From CAVVGZ01 sp963841845 (GTDB lineage Bacteria; Chloroflexota; Anaerolineae; Anaerolineales; Anaerolineaceae): a stretch of 64,000 bases of DNA. The stretch is from assembly GCA_963841845.1 (NCBI GenBank), contig CAWJEG010000011.1:30818-94817 (forward strand), read 5' to 3'. This document shows, one piece after another, positions 1 to 9,323 of the stretch. The position numbers and the translations under genes were made by a program. How positions within the stretch are numbered: the stretch's first letter is position 1; each line of letters opens with the position of its first letter. Below the pieces are notes generated by a model that did not search any database, was not told where the DNA came from, and saw only the letters and a program-made list of their open reading frames with translations.

Positions 1-1600
1 TCTCGCTGCTCACAAGACCGGAAGGCACATCGCACAGGTTGTCCTGACCCGGGCAGGGAGCCACGTTTCCGTAGCGCACATCGGTGATGAGGGAAAACCC
101 CACATTAAAAGGATTGGCCGGTAAGGGAAGGGAAGATTCGTCATCGTACCAGGCAAAGCAGGTATCCTCATCGGGTGACCAGAAAATTTTCTGGCCCTGG
201 AAGATATCATTGATCATCAGCACTTGCTCAGACCCTTTGCACGACTGGTCCAAAGCACATCCTGATATCAGCAGGCAGTTACCGCTTCCGGTGATGGTGG
301 AATTGACCACCCTGGCCTGGCCGCCGGGATTGAGGAAAATCGCCAGCGCATCACCATTGGCACGGCAGTCATCGTCACTGTTCCAGAAAGGCATGCCATG
401 GAAGTACCCGCAGTTGCTGTCGATGATGGAATTTTCGATGCTGACATCTCCGGATGTCTTGATCTGGTTGCCGTCGTTATTGGCAGAGATGGTTCGGCGG
501 ATCTCTATAAACGAATCCGGCAGGCGTACATACAGCATATCCAGCCCGTCGGAAGTGTTATACAGGAAAGCGGAATCCTCGATGATATAGTGGCCACCTG
601 TGGTGCCGCCAAAACCAGCCCCATCCCCGTAACCACCCGCTTCCTGGCCCCAGCAAGCGATATGCTCTTCTTCTGGATACGTTTCACCACAGCCGTTCCA
701 TTCTACCCTCCAGTTCCGGAAGGTCAACGTGCCATGATTTTCCGAATTGGATCCATCACCAACCAGGTCAAAGTTCCACCCTGCCAGGCCGTTGCCAACC
801 AAACGCACGTTTTCCACCGTCCAGTCTGTAAGGCGGCCGGCCAGGATGGCAGTGTTTGCCAGCCCATGGATATTGAGATCCTTCAATAACACGTTTGCCG
901 AATCCTCGGCATACAGTCCTACCGCAGCCCAGTCGCCATAAGGCGGGGTGTCCCGCTGGCAGGTGTAGGGTGAGCCGCCGGTCGTAGACAGGTGGTCTTC
1001 GATGCAGCTGGAATGGTCGGTGATTTCTAGGCAGGCGACCGCAACATTGTTTGAACCGGTCAAATCGATCATATGGAATGGGCGGCCGCTGCCCCATAGT
1101 TCGGGCGGCGCCGTGCAACCCTTATCCCATCCCTCCCCCAAAATGCGGGTGGGATGGGCTGCATCCGGGCCGGAGGGGATGGGTGACATGCTGCATTCAT
1201 ACGAACCTTCATTCTCGCAGTTCTCCGCACCCGGTGCACCGTAACCCAGCATGTAGGATCCTGCCCCAATGATGAGCGTATCGCCGCCAAGCATGCGCGC
1301 TGTTCCACCTGGCGGCAGCGCCAGGAAAGGATGGTTCCAGGCACAGGCTTGATCGGTCCCGGAACCCGGGTAGGGAGCATCCGTCATACCGGTGCATTGT
1401 TCCGCTGTACCACCATCTTGGCGGACATACAGGGTGGTACCAGCCGGATGGGATACGGGCGGGGATTGATTGATTATGTCTGTCTGGGTGTCTGTTTGGG
1501 ATTCTGAGTCATCAATGGGGGTGGCAGTCCTGCAAGCCGCCGGGCTTAAAAGGAGGAGTAATGTGGACACGAACAAAAAACCAAACTTCAGTGTTTTCAT
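1..1600 (-). CDS. Secreted parallel beta-helix lipoprotein, 3' end outside window
   Basis: An open frame starts at an ATG at 1600-1598, preceded by AAAGGAG five bases upstream, and stays open to the left edge (533 complete codons). The N-terminus is a lipoprotein signal: MKTLKFG, a leucine-rich hydrophobic stretch, then SPAAC, so Cys23 is the likely lipidation site. After a Ser/Thr/Gln-rich linker the chain contains many short beta-strand and Asn/Gly-rich turns (NVLLKDLNIHGL, DWTVENVRLVGNG, VSIENSIIDSN, ARVVNSTITGSG), the signature of right-handed parallel beta-helix proteins, and numerous cysteines. Family members are usually surface or secreted polysaccharide-binding or structural proteins. 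No catalytic residues can be assigned. No neighbour on this strand within the window indicates a role. Confidence 0.8.
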   Translation of the reverse strand, partial: MKTLKFGFLFVSTLLLLLSPAACRTATPIDDSESQTDTQTDIINQSPPVSHPAGTTLYVRQDGGTAEQCTGMTDAPYPGSGTDQACAWNHPFLALPPGGTARMLGGDTLIIGAGSYMLGYGAPGAENCENEGSYECSMSPIPSGPDAAHPTRILGEGWDKGCTAPPELWGSGRPFHMIDLTGSNNVAVACLEITDHSSCIEDHLSTTGGSPYTCQRDTPPYGDWAAVGLYAEDSANVLLKDLNIHGLANTAILAGRLTDWTVENVRLVGNGLAGWNFDLVGDGSNSENHGTLTFRNWRVEWNGCGETYPEEEHIACWGQEAGGYGDGAGFGGTTGGHYIIEDSAFLYNTSDGLDMLYVRLPDSFIEIRRTISANNDGNQIKTSGDVSIENSIIDSNCGYFHGMPFWNSDDDCRANGDALAIFLNPGGQARVVNSTITGSGNCLLISGCALDQSCKGSEQVLMINDIFQGQKIFWSPDEDTCFAWYDDESSLPLPANPFNVGFSLITDVRYGNVAPCPGQDNLCDVPSGLVSSE

Positions 1601-1788
1601 TTTTAACTCCTTTAAACTGAATTAAAGGTCCACTACTGTCATTATAAGATTGATTACACCCACGAAACAAGTCAATTATCTGAGCAAATGTCAACACATA
1701 GAAAAAACGACTTGATTGGTAACCCATAAACCTCTACAATTGCTTTTAATTCCATTGTTGTTGAAACAACAAACATGTTCAAGGGATA

Positions 1789-2805
1789 ATGAATCAAATC
1801 CGAGGAAAAATGCCAGAAAAAATCCGGGTAATCCAGTATGGAATGGGAGAAATTGGCAGGAGAATTGCCAGGTTGATCCTGGAAAAAAATCATCTTGTGT
1901 TGGTTGGGGCAGTTGATCTAGACCCACACAAAGCAGACAAGGATGCTGGCCAGGTTATTGGCCTGCAGGAACCTCTGGGATTCCCGGTTACCAAAGACCT
2001 GAAAAGTACGTTACAACGCACATTAGCTGACGTTGTCGTTCACAGCACCAGTTCAACCTTCAGCCAGTTTAAAAAACAAATCCTGGAAATCCTGGATGCA
2101 GGCATGGATGTAGTTTCCACTTCCGAGGAACTTTCATTTCCGTGGATAAGACATTATAAGGACGCAAAGGAATTGGATGCATTTGCAAAGCAGGCTGCCA
2201 AAACTGTTTTGGGGACCGGAGTGAATCCTGGCTTTTTGATGGATACACTGCCGTTGCTGATGACTGGTATTTGCGAACATGTAAATCAAATCGATATCAC
2301 TCGCCGGATCAATGCCTCTAAAAGACGGGGATCATTCCAAATGAAAATTGGTTCCGGGATGAGTGTGGACTCATTTTATGCCAAAATGGCAGCTGGCGAA
2401 ATGGGCCATATAGGATTACCAGAATCCACCGCAATGGTGTTTGATACGCTTGGCATGCAACTGGTTGATTATACGGATGAGGTAGAACCAATCCAGGCCC
2501 AAGGTAATATAAATTCCGGTACCATTAACGTCCAGCCTGGGCAGGTGTGCGGGCTCAAACAGGTAGCCCAAGGATATAATGAGAATGGATTATTCCTGAG
2601 ACTGACCTTTATCGCAGCATTAGATTTGGAAAAGGAAGGGGATATTATCCGGATTACAGGCAGTCCAAACATGCTTGTTGAACTGAATGGCACCAACGGC
2701 GATATTGCAACCAGGGCGATAGCCGTAAATGCCATCCATCGTGTAAAAGATGCCCAACCAGGATTATTGACGATGCGCGATATTCCAATCATCACCTGGA
2801 GATAA
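1789..2805 (+). CDS. 2,4-diaminopentanoate dehydrogenase-like oxidoreductase
   Basis: A 338-residue protein of the dihydrodipicolinate reductase-like superfamily. The N-terminus carries a Rossmann dinucleotide-binding segment (IRVIQYGMGEIGRRIA, about residues 12-27), then a helical region (STSSTFSQF) and a conserved middle segment (TGVNPGFLMDTLP). This arrangement matches NAD(P)-dependent amine dehydrogenases such as 2,4-diaminopentanoate dehydrogenase of ornithine fermentation. The rest of that pathway is not visible here, so the substrate is inferred. Two starts are possible: ATG 1789, or ATG 1810 (MPEKIRV), which has GAGG just upstream and begins where the family normally begins. The gene stands alone, divergent from the lipoprotein gene. 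Confidence 0.75.
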   Translation: MNQIRGKMPEKIRVIQYGMGEIGRRIARLILEKNHLVLVGAVDLDPHKADKDAGQVIGLQEPLGFPVTKDLKSTLQRTLADVVVHSTSSTFSQFKKQILEILDAGMDVVSTSEELSFPWIRHYKDAKELDAFAKQAAKTVLGTGVNPGFLMDTLPLLMTGICEHVNQIDITRRINASKRRGSFQMKIGSGMSVDSFYAKMAAGEMGHIGLPESTAMVFDTLGMQLVDYTDEVEPIQAQGNINSGTINVQPGQVCGLKQVAQGYNENGLFLRLTFIAALDLEKEGDIIRITGSPNMLVELNGTNGDIATRAIAVNAIHRVKDAQPGLLTMRDIPIITWR

Positions 2806-3069
2806 AGGCGATCCTTGTAGCTCCCTATATTAATTTAAAGCGACCTCTTAATAATTTAGGCTCGCCGATTTCTATGGGGAATAAATATTGTGTCACCCCG
2901 GTGATACAGGGGAGACGCTATATACGGGGTACATCATATGAGCCGGCTTTTGTGGATCTTATGGATGGTATCGAACTTTGACAGGCTGTAAACAGTATTA
3001 AAGGTTTACAGCTGGTCGGTTAATCAGTGGGAAAATCGGGTTATTAGGAAATCCGGGTTAAAAAAAAGG
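2806..3069. other. Intergenic region with one hairpin
   Basis: No coding frame is convincing. An 8-bp stem (CTGTAAAC ... GTTTACAG, about 2985-3012) lies between the dehydrogenase gene and the tRNA genes. It has no clear T-run, so terminator function is doubtful. Confidence 0.3.
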
Positions 3070-3158
3070 CGGGGAGGGAGGGATTCGAACCCTCGGTCGA
3101 GTTTTCACCCGACAACCACTTAGCAGGCGGCCCCATTCGTCCACTCTGGCACCTCCCC
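3070..3158 (-). tRNA. tRNA-Ser (GCT)
   Basis: An 89-nt class II tRNA. The acceptor GGGGAGG (3158-3152) pairs with CCTCCCC (3077-3071), the discriminator is G at 3070, and the T arm GAGGG-TTCGAAT-CCCTC is perfect. The anticodon loop CTGCTAA gives GCT. The long variable arm (TGTCGGG ... CTCGACC) is typical of tRNA-Ser. The CCA tail is not encoded. Confidence 0.93.
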
Positions 3159-3193
3159 GGGTTGAAATTTAACCATCCAGAAGGATGTTTAGG

Positions 3194-3278
3194 CGGAGGG
3201 AGAGGGATTCGAACCCACGGTGAGTTGCCCCACACCTGTTTTCAAGACAGGCGCCTTAAACCACTCGGCCATCCCTCC
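3194..3278 (-). tRNA. tRNA-Ser (TGA)
   Basis: An 85-nt class II tRNA. The acceptor GGAGGGA (3278-3272) pairs with TCCCTCC (3201-3195), with discriminator G at 3194. The anticodon stem-loop CTGTC-TTGAAAA-CAG region gives TGA, and a long variable arm is present. The T stem GTGGG/CCCTC contains one T-T mismatch. CCA is not encoded. It lies 35 bp upstream of tRNA-Ser(GCT) in the same direction, so the pair may be co-transcribed. Confidence 0.92.
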
Positions 3279-3315
3279 TCAGGGACGCATTCCTTCCCTG
3301 CGCCTACCGATTTTA

Positions 3316-4227
3316 TCATACATAAAGGCGGGGTACAAGCGCCAGGAGCGAAATTCCCGGGATACCAAATCCTCCTGTGCCCCAACGCCAGGATCGTTTC
3401 TTCTTTGTTTCCCGTAATCCTTCTGGAACCTCAATGGCTATGATGGTGATGTTGTCATATCCGCCGCGTTGATTGGCTAGATTAATCAAATATGGCACTG
3501 CATCCTGAATAGGCTTTTGTTGAAATGCTTTAAGGATTTCATGATCACCAACCAGATCGGTTAAGCCATCACTGCAAAGGATGATTTTGTCATTCGGCTT
3601 GATTTTATATCCCTGGTTGCCTAGCATTTCCTCATCTCGTTCACTGTTTGAAAGACGCAAGCGAACATCAACATCGGGGGGATTTGGCGATCCCATATAC
3701 CGGCGGATCACGTGCGCATTGGGATGGTTATAGACCTCTTCAGGTCGTAACAATCCCTTATCCAATGCTTCCCGCACCCAGGTATGGTCTATCGTGATTT
3801 GCTGGATAGATTTTCCACGGATATGGTAAATCCTGGAATCACCTACAGCTGCACTGTACAGGCAATCTCCAATAATCAATACAGACACACAGGTAGCTCC
3901 CATTCCATAAAGCCTTGTTTCTTTGGCGGCCGCCGAATAGACCTCCCGGCTGGCAAGATGCATAGCTTCAATCAGGGTTGAGGGGGGGGTGATTTCACTG
4001 CTTTGGGCAATATACTGGGTTACCTGGTTAACCACAATATCAGCCGCGATTTCTCCAGCCCGATGGCCGCCAATACCATCGGCAAGCACGGCAAGCAATA
4101 TAGGGGTCTTCTCACTGGTACCTGATTGGTAAGTTGTAATGGAATATCGGTCTTCATTGTTTTTGCCGCTCATTCCCGGATCGGTCATGGCGGTTGTGAT
4201 CAAATGTCCCTGGTCTGTGCTCTTCAT
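3316..4227 (-). CDS. PP2C-family protein serine/threonine phosphatase
   Basis: A 303-residue protein with the motifs of bacterial PP2C (PPM) metallophosphatases: NNEDRY near residue 24, LADGIGGHRAGE (metal-binding Asp, about 50-61), GMGATCV, AAVGDSRIY, SDGLTD (about 205) and GGYDNITIIAIE (about 255-266). These residues bind the two metal ions that hydrolyse phospho-Ser/Thr. The C-terminus is basic (KKKRS) followed by a hydrophobic stretch. Its ATG overlaps the stop of the upstream VWA/FHA gene (ATGA), so the two are translationally coupled. A phosphatase paired with an FHA phosphothreonine-binding protein suggests Ser/Thr phosphorylation signalling; no kinase gene lies in this window. Confidence 0.9.
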   Translation of the reverse strand: MKSTDQGHLITTAMTDPGMSGKNNEDRYSITTYQSGTSEKTPILLAVLADGIGGHRAGEIAADIVVNQVTQYIAQSSEITPPSTLIEAMHLASREVYSAAAKETRLYGMGATCVSVLIIGDCLYSAAVGDSRIYHIRGKSIQQITIDHTWVREALDKGLLRPEEVYNHPNAHVIRRYMGSPNPPDVDVRLRLSNSERDEEMLGNQGYKIKPNDKIILCSDGLTDLVGDHEILKAFQQKPIQDAVPYLINLANQRGGYDNITIIAIEVPEGLRETKKKRSWRWGTGGFGIPGISLLALVPRLYV

Positions 4228-6224
4228 TTGAACTTCCCATCATTCATCGGGTAAACCTTTATCCGGGGCTCCGTCGGTGGTGTACGAAGTTCAAAACGGA
4301 ACATGAATTGTCCTATATGGATAATATCTCCGTGTTTAAGTTCCTGGCCCGATAATGAAACTGGCGCATAATTTACCCAGGTCCCGGCAATGGAGCCGGC
4401 ATCAGACAGAATATACGTGTTCTGCTCACTATGCATGAGTCGTGCGTGCAGTCCATGCACAGTGCTTGACCTCAGGATATGAGTCGCCTGTTTGGGATCA
4501 CTTCCCAGGGTGATCTGGTTGCGATTAACCAGGATAACATTTTCAGCCAACGGGGTACCGTTCTCCGATAATGGGATCAACCTGGCGGGGGCATTTTGTG
4601 AGCCTTTTGGAACCGGCCAGGTCAGGCTTTGCCCTTGATTTGTCCGGGGAGGAAAATCATTCACTGAAGCCTCTGCTGGCTGGGTTACAGATTGTTTAAT
4701 AAGAGGTTTATTTTTTTGATTTTTCCTTACACCCCAGGTCTTCCCACTTACAAAAAAAATTATTGAGGCAACAATCACACCCGCAAAGGAAATGCCAACA
4801 AATATCGGCAGCACTCCCTGCGTAGCAATCCGTTCAATAAATGTTATCTCTTTTTGCTCAACAATGACATCTACCGGGTGGGTAATACTTTTCTGGGATA
4901 ATCCAAGCATATCTATTGCTTCAACCTGCAGATTGTAAATACCGGTTTCTGAAATCCCATCCAGAGACCAGGTGAACTGGTCAAATGGCGGGGTAATATT
5001 TTCATTTGCTTTTTCCCCATTAACATACAAGGCAGTTGACGCAAGATCGCGCGGATAACCATCCTGGAATTCCACCATAATCTGGATTGGGGTTGTCGCT
5101 GGTTCTAGTAACGGATTTTCCAGGTCTGTTCCCTCGACCCACGAACGTACAACCTGTGTGGGAGGAGAAAGAAAGATCGGGTTGGGAGGTGATACATCCA
5201 GGGAAAACGAATACGCACTACTGGCCGCTTGAATGCCATCATTGATCACTTCCAATATAACCGAATGGGTTCCGCTGTTATTAATCCCGGACAGGTATTC
5301 ACCCTGGTAGAAGAAACGCAAAGGCTGCAAATAAGCATTAATGTTCGGCGGTTCTTCTCCTGCGGATAGTTGGAGAAAATTTCCACCGCTAGCCTCGGCC
5401 ATATTTTTCAGAAGTTCTACCCCCTGTGGGTAATCCTGGGTATTCGAAGGAACCAGCCATACATTGATCTGAACACCTTGTTGAACCGCACGGTCGGTTA
5501 GGTTTGGCAATGCCAGCCCATGTTCCGCTAGTGGCGGTGGGGTGATATAAAGGATTGAGCGTTTCATGTTCTCCCTTGGATTTGGATCAACCGCAAGATC
5601 CAATGCCATGTTCAGCGAAGCTAAACCCTGCTGAGAGGTTTGTAATTCTGGCTGGTATGCACCTAGCGCTTGCGCCCATTCCTGGATATTGGTTGAACGG
5701 ATAACCTTCAATCCGGTGTTATCAACCAGGCTGAAATCATCGAGGCCATTTATAGGTTGTTCGCCTGCCCAGTTTTGAAGCGAATTTTTCACCTTTGCGA
5801 TATAGCTCTCATCATCGCTTAATGCTGATAGCTCAGGAGAGGTATTTATAGCTACCAGCGTCTGCAAACCTGGCTCAACAAGCTTGAGCTCTACCAGGGA
5901 ACGGTCAACCCCATCTTCCACCAATTTCACATCTGCTGGCAATATATCCGGCACAAAATTCCCACCAGCATCATAAATCTCAAAGAATATCTGCATAGCC
6001 GGGAAGGTGTCGGTTTTCAAAAGGCGTATCAATACCACCAATTCACCCTGGGCATATGCAGGAAACAGACTCGCTCCCAAAATTACTGCAGCCAGCAAAC
6101 AGCTTCCCCATAGTGAAGGCCATTTATGGATCAATTCATCGAACACATTTTTCATCCCCATTATTGTAAGCGAACTTATGAAGTTATGCAGTGATTTCAT
6201 TTTAGGTGCTGTAATCAAAAACAA
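4224..6224 (-). CDS. Membrane protein with extracytoplasmic VWA-like region and C-terminal FHA domain
   Basis: About 666 residues. A hydrophobic signal segment (SLWGSCLLAAVILGASLFPAYAQ) ends near residue 60, so the true start may be one of the internal ATGs at 6161 or 6155; none has a good ribosome-binding site. The next 430 residues resemble VWA-type secreted proteins (VKLVEDGVDRSLVEL, a TLVAINTSPEL strand, SILYITPPPLAEHG) followed by beta-sandwich-like segments. One transmembrane helix (GVLPIFVGISFAGVIVASII) lies near residue 480. A cytoplasmic FHA domain follows (ITLGSDPKQATHILRSS, HARL, GTWVN, LKHGDIIHIG), a fold that binds phosphothreonine. It probably couples an external or membrane process to the PP2C product encoded next. 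Confidence 0.85.
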   Translation of the reverse strand: MFLITAPKMKSLHNFISSLTIMGMKNVFDELIHKWPSLWGSCLLAAVILGASLFPAYAQGELVVLIRLLKTDTFPAMQIFFEIYDAGGNFVPDILPADVKLVEDGVDRSLVELKLVEPGLQTLVAINTSPELSALSDDESYIAKVKNSLQNWAGEQPINGLDDFSLVDNTGLKVIRSTNIQEWAQALGAYQPELQTSQQGLASLNMALDLAVDPNPRENMKRSILYITPPPLAEHGLALPNLTDRAVQQGVQINVWLVPSNTQDYPQGVELLKNMAEASGGNFLQLSAGEEPPNINAYLQPLRFFYQGEYLSGINNSGTHSVILEVINDGIQAASSAYSFSLDVSPPNPIFLSPPTQVVRSWVEGTDLENPLLEPATTPIQIMVEFQDGYPRDLASTALYVNGEKANENITPPFDQFTWSLDGISETGIYNLQVEAIDMLGLSQKSITHPVDVIVEQKEITFIERIATQGVLPIFVGISFAGVIVASIIFFVSGKTWGVRKNQKNKPLIKQSVTQPAEASVNDFPPRTNQGQSLTWPVPKGSQNAPARLIPLSENGTPLAENVILVNRNQITLGSDPKQATHILRSSTVHGLHARLMHSEQNTYILSDAGSIAGTWVNYAPVSLSGQELKHGDIIHIGQFMFRFELRTPPTEPRIKVYPMNDGKFK

Positions 6225-6426
6225 CTCGTTTCAATGGAACGGATATTAGCCTTGTCATAGGCTTCCATCCAGGTCCATGACCTCATCTAACCGGAAGACC
6301 AGTTTTCCTGCCCTATGGTTTGGTCTTGCTTCGGGAGTCGTGTATCAGCGTGGTAAAACCGGAAAAATTGTATTTTATTGTTCATACTTGTATAATCATA
6401 TAAGGACAGAGTACATAACCTTAGGC

Positions 6427-7047
6427 ATGCATGATATGACAATCGAAATCTTATTAAACCCGAATGTTGCATATGTCCTCCTGGTCGGCGGCTTTCTCAT
6501 GGCTATCCTGGCATTGTTCGCACCCGGAACCGGGTTTATTGAACTTATTGCTCTGTTTGCAATTGTTTTGGCTGGTATCAGCATTTATTACCTGCCAACC
6601 AACACCTGGGCTTTAATTATCCTCATCATTGGTGTTATTCCATTCTTGCTTGCTTTGCGTTATTCGCAGAAACACATCTACCTGGCGCTCGCTACCATTG
6701 CATTGATAGTGGGTTCCCTGTTTTTATTTAAACCGGTTAATGGTGTCCTGGCAATTGATCCCATCCTGGCTGTATTTGTTTCAGTAGTCGCGGTTGGTTT
6801 CATGTGGTTTATCGGGACAAAAGGAATGGAAGCGGCAAGCCGGAAGCCTGTCCATGATATGGAGCGGTTAATCGGCATGGTCGGTATGGCTGAGACCGAA
6901 ATACTCCAGGAAGGGACAGTCTATATCGATGGAGAAAATTGGACTGCGCGCAGTCAGGACAGAATCCCGGAAAGAGCCCATGTCCGGGTTATTGCCCGTG
7001 ATGGGTTGGTCTTAATCGTAGAAATGGCTGACCCGGAAAATAATTAA
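6427..7047 (+). CDS. NfeD-like membrane protein
   Basis: Start taken at ATG 6427 (MHDMTIEI), because the 50 codons upstream do not resemble the family. The N-terminal part has about four hydrophobic helices (AYVLLVGGFLMAILALFAPG, ELIALFAIVLAG, WALIILIIGVIPFLLAL, LAVFVSVVAVGFMWF). The C-terminus, after residue 140, is a soluble domain with GMVGMAETEILQEGTVYIDG, ENWTARS and HVRVIARDGLVLIV, the OB-fold typical of NfeD. NfeD proteins are encoded beside SPFH/stomatin proteins and act with them in membrane microdomains, and a broken slipin gene follows 48 bp downstream. Length (206 residues) is at the short end, lacking the N-terminal ClpP-like protease domain of long NfeD. Confidence 0.8.
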   Translation: MHDMTIEILLNPNVAYVLLVGGFLMAILALFAPGTGFIELIALFAIVLAGISIYYLPTNTWALIILIIGVIPFLLALRYSQKHIYLALATIALIVGSLFLFKPVNGVLAIDPILAVFVSVVAVGFMWFIGTKGMEAASRKPVHDMERLIGMVGMAETEILQEGTVYIDGENWTARSQDRIPERAHVRVIARDGLVLIVEMADPENN

Positions 7048-7094
7048 CCGGATAATGGCAAATTATTTTCAAACAACCGAATAAGGAGGCTCTA

Positions 7095-7979
7095 GTGTCT
7101 ACCGAAAATTTCCCAACAATTCCCTGTCTGGTCGGGGTGATTGTCCTTATAGGAATTGCTTTCCTGGCATGCGGCAATACGGATCGTTCCCGAATACCAG
7201 CGCCTGGTTGTTTTCAGACTGGGAAGATGTGTTGGACCCAAGGGACCGGGTCTGGTTCTGCTGATCCCGCTTGTCGATCGACCAGTCATGGTAGACCTGC
7301 GCGAACAGGTGCGTGAAATTCCATCCCAGACGTCAATTACATTGGACAATGCACCCATTTCAATCGATTTTCTCTGGTATTTCAAGTTGTTCGATCCCGA
7401 GCAGAGTGTTTTGCAGGTTGGCAATTTTGAGCATGGCTGCCCAGGGTATCGCCACAACCACCTTGCGTGCCGTTATCGGTGGTATTATGCTGGATGATGT
7501 CCTTTCACAGCGCGAGAAAATTAACCAGGCTTTGCGCACAAGGCTGGATGAGGTAACCGAACGCTGGGGAGTAAAAGTAACCAATGTGGAAATCCGCGAA
7601 ATACTGCCTCCGCGTGATGTCCAGGATTCGATGAACCGCCAGTTAACCGCCGAACGGATCCGCCGCGCGGTCGTTACCGAATCCACCGGTGCCCGCGAAG
7701 CAGCCATCAACGTAGCCCAGGGCCAGAAACAGGCTGAAATCCTCAAAGCAGAAGGGGAACGCCAGGCCCAACTTCTAAGAGCGGAAGGCTTTGGTCTGGC
7801 GCTGGAGAAGATTTTTGAAGCCGCCAGCTAAGATCGATCAGAAGACCATGACGCTGCAATACTTTGAGACCCTCAAAGCTTTGGGTGATAAACAGGCCAC
7901 GAAATTCATCTTCCCGATGGAATTCACCAGCTTTTTGAAAGGTTTTATCAAGGGCGGCCATGAGGTCATTGAGGAGTAA
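7095..7979 (+). pseudogene. Slipin/stomatin-like SPFH protein, frameshifted
   Basis: Starts at GTG 7095 after a strong AAGGAGG. The product is spread over several frames: an N-terminal membrane segment (CLVGVIVLIGIAFLA), then from about 7170 EYQRLVVFRLGRCVGPKGPG and DNAPISIDFLWYFKL, then from about 7440 GIATTTLRAVIGGIMLDDVL, a coiled-coil segment (REAAINVAQGQKQAEILKAEGERQAQLLRAEG), and from about 7820 the end YFETLKALGDKQATKFIFP. In order these make a complete slipin of about 290 residues. At least three frame changes are needed (near 7170, 7440 and 7820). It partners the NfeD-like gene directly upstream. Whether it is a real pseudogene or carries sequence errors cannot be decided here. Confidence 0.85.
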
Positions 7980-8140
7980 TAGTCTTGCAAAGGCTGATCG
8001 ATTAATTGGAAACTTCTCCAACCCGGGATAGACTCCTGGCATAAGAACCTTAAATACAATTTATTGACGATATCAATGTATTTTTCGAAAAATCAATCTA
8101 TTCTGATTGCTAGAGGACAGGGACCCTGGACATAGATACA

Positions 8141-8599
8141 ATGAGTAAACCTGACAGGGTGGTACTACAAAACGCCAAACTTAGGGACCTGGGTGCACTT
8201 CATAAGATTGAACAAGTATGCTTTGGAAAGGATGCCTGGCCTCTTCTGGATCTCATCGCCGTATTGTCTTTGCCGGGGGTTGTCCGCCTGAAGGCAGTAG
8301 ATGAAAAACAAATGGTGGGTTTTGTGTCCGGGGATCCAAAGCCTGGTCAAAATTTGGGCTGGATCACCTCCATTTGTGTTCTGCCGGATTACCAGGGTCA
8401 AGGCATTGGCAGCAGCATGATGGAAGCATGTGAAAAGGGTATGGGGGTATCACGCATCCGTTTATGCGTCCGGCGCTCAAATCAAAATGCCATTCACCTC
8501 TATACCCGCCTTGGTTACAGGGAAGTGGATGTTTGGCCGGCTTATTATTTTGATAAAGAGGATGGCTTGATTCTGGAAAAAATAAGAAATACTCCGTAA
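8141..8599 (+). CDS. GNAT-family N-acetyltransferase (RimI-like)
   Basis: A 152-residue protein with the GNAT fold. The acetyl-CoA loop is ITSICVLPDYQGQGIGSSMM (Q-x-x-G-x-G), followed by the ARRSNQNAIHLYTRLGYRE-like segment that defines RimI-type enzymes (here VRRSNQNAIHLYTRLGYRE). RimI enzymes acetylate protein N-termini, but many relatives act on small molecules, so the substrate is open. It stands alone after the slipin gene; the ribosome-binding site is weak. Confidence 0.85.
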   Translation: MSKPDRVVLQNAKLRDLGALHKIEQVCFGKDAWPLLDLIAVLSLPGVVRLKAVDEKQMVGFVSGDPKPGQNLGWITSICVLPDYQGQGIGSSMMEACEKGMGVSRIRLCVRRSNQNAIHLYTRLGYREVDVWPAYYFDKEDGLILEKIRNTP

Positions 8600-8609
8600 A
8601 GTCCCCATA

Positions 8610-9323
8610 TTGATAAGGGTCGCGATGCGGTTAAGTTCTTACCATGGGAATGTCATCCATGGCCTGCTCATACAGAACATTGATATCGGTTTATCAGAAT
8701 TAGAAATTTGTCTGTCAACGGATTTGGATATGGCAAGATATGAAACATCAGCCATGGGAGAAAATTGGGAACCGATGGGGGGACGCGGAACATCCATGGG
8801 GATAACTTCAGGTTGGAAAACATCCCGTAACCATCGATCCCCAGGCGCTCGCAGAATCCGAAACGGGGATGTCATATTAACCGGAACCGCTCCCGAAATC
8901 GGCGGGTATATGAGCGAACTGGAACGGACAATAATTGTTGGAAAACCATCAGAGGCGCAAAAGTACTATTTCGATCTTGCAACACAAGCGCAACAAATTG
9001 CATTTGATGCAATACGTCCAGGTAGGAAATGTTCTGAAGTTGAGAATGCGGTAAATAAATTTCTGGAAGAAAAAAGAATTTATGACCTGACCCGAACGCA
9101 TATTGGACATGGGATAGGAACAGAAGGACACGAAATTCCATTCCTTGATTTAGGAGACAATACAATCATCAAACCGGGTATGTGCCTGACAGTTGAACCT
9201 TGTTTATTCATTCCGGGATTTGCTGGCTTCCGCCATTCAGATACCGTAGCGGTTACTTCGGATGGAATTGAATATATTACAAACTATACAAGGGATTTAG
9301 ACGAACTTACTGTTCTTCGATAA
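8610..9323 (+). CDS. M24 (creatinase/aminopeptidase P-type) peptidase domain, N-terminally truncated
   Basis: About 237 residues from TTG 8610, or 232 from ATG 8625. The pita-bread fold is recognisable: GLSELEICLSTDLDMARYET, RNHRSPGARRIRNGDVILTG, GGYMSELERTIIVG, GRKCSEVENAV, HIGHGIGTEGHEIP, PGMCLTVEPCLFIPG and FRHSDTVAVTSDG. The preceding creatinase N-terminal domain of about 150 residues is absent. The first metal-binding Asp positions are altered (ILTGTA where D-x-G is usual, and SE for SD), while the His and Glu ligands (GHGIG, VEP) remain. It may be a remnant or a divergent peptidase of altered activity. Confidence 0.65.
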   Translation: MIRVAMRLSSYHGNVIHGLLIQNIDIGLSELEICLSTDLDMARYETSAMGENWEPMGGRGTSMGITSGWKTSRNHRSPGARRIRNGDVILTGTAPEIGGYMSELERTIIVGKPSEAQKYYFDLATQAQQIAFDAIRPGRKCSEVENAVNKFLEEKRIYDLTRTHIGHGIGTEGHEIPFLDLGDNTIIKPGMCLTVEPCLFIPGFAGFRHSDTVAVTSDGIEYITNYTRDLDELTVLR

